The notes under the pieces were generated by a model. That model made no database searches. It had not been told where the DNA came from and saw only the letters and a list, made by a program, of their open reading frames with translations. From Phycisphaerales bacterium (GTDB taxonomy: Bacteria > Planctomycetota > Phycisphaerae > Tepidisphaerales > Tepidisphaeraceae), in the NCBI GenBank assembly GCA_020853095.1, contig JADYZN010000055.1:150064-214063 (forward strand): a stretch of DNA of 64,000 nucleotides, given 5' to 3'. Each line of letters begins with the position of its first letter. The stretch's first letter is position 1. The position numbers were made by a program, and so were the translations under genes. Below are positions 63,361 through 64,000 of the stretch, piece after piece.

Positions 63361-63618
63361 AGGAGTATGAATACGAGGATCAGTGATAAAAACAAGAGCT
63401 AACAGCAAGTGTTGCGGTTAGTTTAAAATTTTCTACTTTCATTTCATTTTATTGGAGGAACGAATCATGATAGTAGTTTTATCTGGATAGGAGTATGAAT
63501 ATGAGGATCGGTGACAAAAACAGGAGCTAACAGCAAGTGTTGCGGTAAGTTTAATATGTTCTACTTGTTTTTTATTTCTTTTTGGAGGAACGAATCATGA
63601 AAGTGGTATTATCTGGAT
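63361..63618 (+). repeat. Tandem duplication of about 128 bases covering leader, RBS and first codons
   Basis: Copy 1 (63361-63488) and copy 2 (63489-63618) both read AGGAGTATGAAT ... CTAACAGCAAGTGTTGCGG ... GGAGGAACGAATCATGA and ...TTATCTGGAT. Copy 1 ends in MIVVLSG then a stop; copy 2 continues as the real gene. Confidence 0.85.
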
Positions 63619-63893
63619 TGGTCGCATTAGCATGCCTTGCATCGGTGAATACGACACAGGCCGCTATTTCCCAAGATCTGACACCTTCTTATTCCATTCA
63701 AATAAGGGGTAGTGGTGTCAATCCTGGCTGGAACCCGGATTGGGGAGATTACAACGATATGACGCGTAATGGGAACGCTTTTGGTGCCGCCGTTGGCAAT
63801 AGTAGCATTGACGGTGACAATAACGGCGCGGTTGAGACCCCGGCTAGAACCTATTTCTACTATAATAATTCGGACCTTAGCAGCCCGTGGTGA
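63597..63893 (+). CDS. Short exported protein, probably truncated by an insertion sequence
   Basis: 98 residues with a signal peptide (about 1-23, TQA-AI), then SQDLTPSYSIQIRGSGVNPGWNPDWGDYNDM and further polar sequence, ending YYNNSDLSSPW. GGAGG lies eight bases before the ATG. No sorting tail is present. Because a transposase start codon appears 73 bases after the stop, the original gene was probably longer and may have carried a PEP-CTERM tail, as do the partners of the other two pseudopilins. Confidence 0.6.
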   Translation: MKVVLSGLVALACLASVNTTQAAISQDLTPSYSIQIRGSGVNPGWNPDWGDYNDMTRNGNAFGAAVGNSSIDGDNNGAVETPARTYFYYNNSDLSSPW

Positions 63894-64000
63894 AAGTCGT
63901 TTATCCACTGGAATTTGATTCGCCCCCGCGATAATCTGCCGCCGCTGTGTCACGGAGGACTGTCGATGGCCATGGGTAAACGCAAAAAGGAATCTCAGCA
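63894..64000 (+). mobile_element. Left end of an insertion sequence
   Basis: The DNA from about 63894 leads into a transposase-like reading frame and continues beyond the window. The terminal inverted repeat cannot be identified from one end. Confidence 0.5.
63966..64000 (+). CDS. Transposase, 5' end only
   Basis: The ATG at 63966 lies seven bases after GGAGG and encodes MAMGKRKKESQ. This resembles the start of IS1182-type transposases found in planctomycetes (M-G-K-R-K followed by polar residues). Only 11 residues are visible, so the family is a guess. Confidence 0.45.
   Translation, partial: MAMGKRKKESQ

Overview
The window looks like a chromosome segment from a Planctomycetota bacterium, most likely of the Phycisphaerae type. 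The evidence is indirect: GC-rich DNA, proteins ending in PEP-CTERM or VPLPA-CTERM sorting tails, pseudopilin-like proteins with an N-terminal FTL(V/I)ELL motif and a C-terminal DG(H)V box, a ceramidase-like secreted family common in this phylum, and many small sugar-related operons. No rRNA or complete mobile element is present. No exosortase gene is seen here although several of its likely substrates are.

Layout. 1-5.8 kb (minus strand): an ankyrin-repeat protein, a small lipoprotein, a TPR protein, a membrane protein and two tandem GT-C/TPR (TMTC-like) proteins, the last running off the left edge. 5.8-9.2 kb: a TonB-like protein, a small VPLPA-CTERM protein behind a leader of four hairpins, queE, and a lectin-like VPLPA-CTERM protein with a clear promoter and a palindrome in its leader. 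9.3-14.1 kb (minus): an M19 dipeptidase, a PGPGW + LPG-synthase-like membrane protein and an LTA-synthase-type sulfatase. 14.2-19.5 kb (plus): four tandem paralogues of a secreted protein family I do not recognise, followed by a UbiA-family (EboC-like) protein. 20.7-24.4 kb: a B12-binding radical SAM protein flanked by copies of one repeat, a coiled-coil secreted protein, an EVE protein and a PH-domain membrane protein. 24.4-27.0 kb: a three-gene sugar-acid operon (Gfo/Idh/MocA oxidoreductase, HpcH/HpaI aldolase, SDR) behind a UxuR/ExuR-like operator. 27.1-30.6 kb: mnmA, pdxA, an epimerase, tRNA-Arg(UCG) and tRNA-Ser(UGA). 30.8-33.4 kb: a molybdenum neighbourhood (Mop and ModE-like proteins and the tail of a molybdopterin oxidoreductase) split by a pseudopilin/PEP-CTERM pair. 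33.5-40.5 kb: ceramidase-like protein, EboB-like TatD hydrolase, pabB, glycosyltransferase, YedK/HMCES-type protein, thioredoxin reductase and rnpA.

40.8-64 kb is a carbohydrate-degradation region: an MDR dehydrogenase, an (alpha/alpha)-barrel protein, a 1284-residue secreted glycoside-hydrolase-like protein, a PEP-CTERM/pseudopilin pair, an acyltransferase, an AraC regulator, two overlapping GH78 alpha-L-rhamnosidase-like genes and a sugar isomerase. After 57 kb the DNA becomes scarred: IS66 and IS110 remnants, a glycosidase tail fragment, a LacI regulator with repeats in its promoter, a pseudopilin whose start lies in a long inverted repeat, a large frameshifted secreted protein, a tandemly duplicated leader, and a short exported protein apparently cut by an insertion sequence entering at the right edge.

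The most unusual things are the four-copy secreted paralogue array (14.2-19.5 kb), the three separate pseudopilin + PEP-CTERM associations, the four-hairpin leader at 6.95-7.05 kb, and the broken molybdenum locus. Functions are assigned by reading motifs only; no database search was possible.
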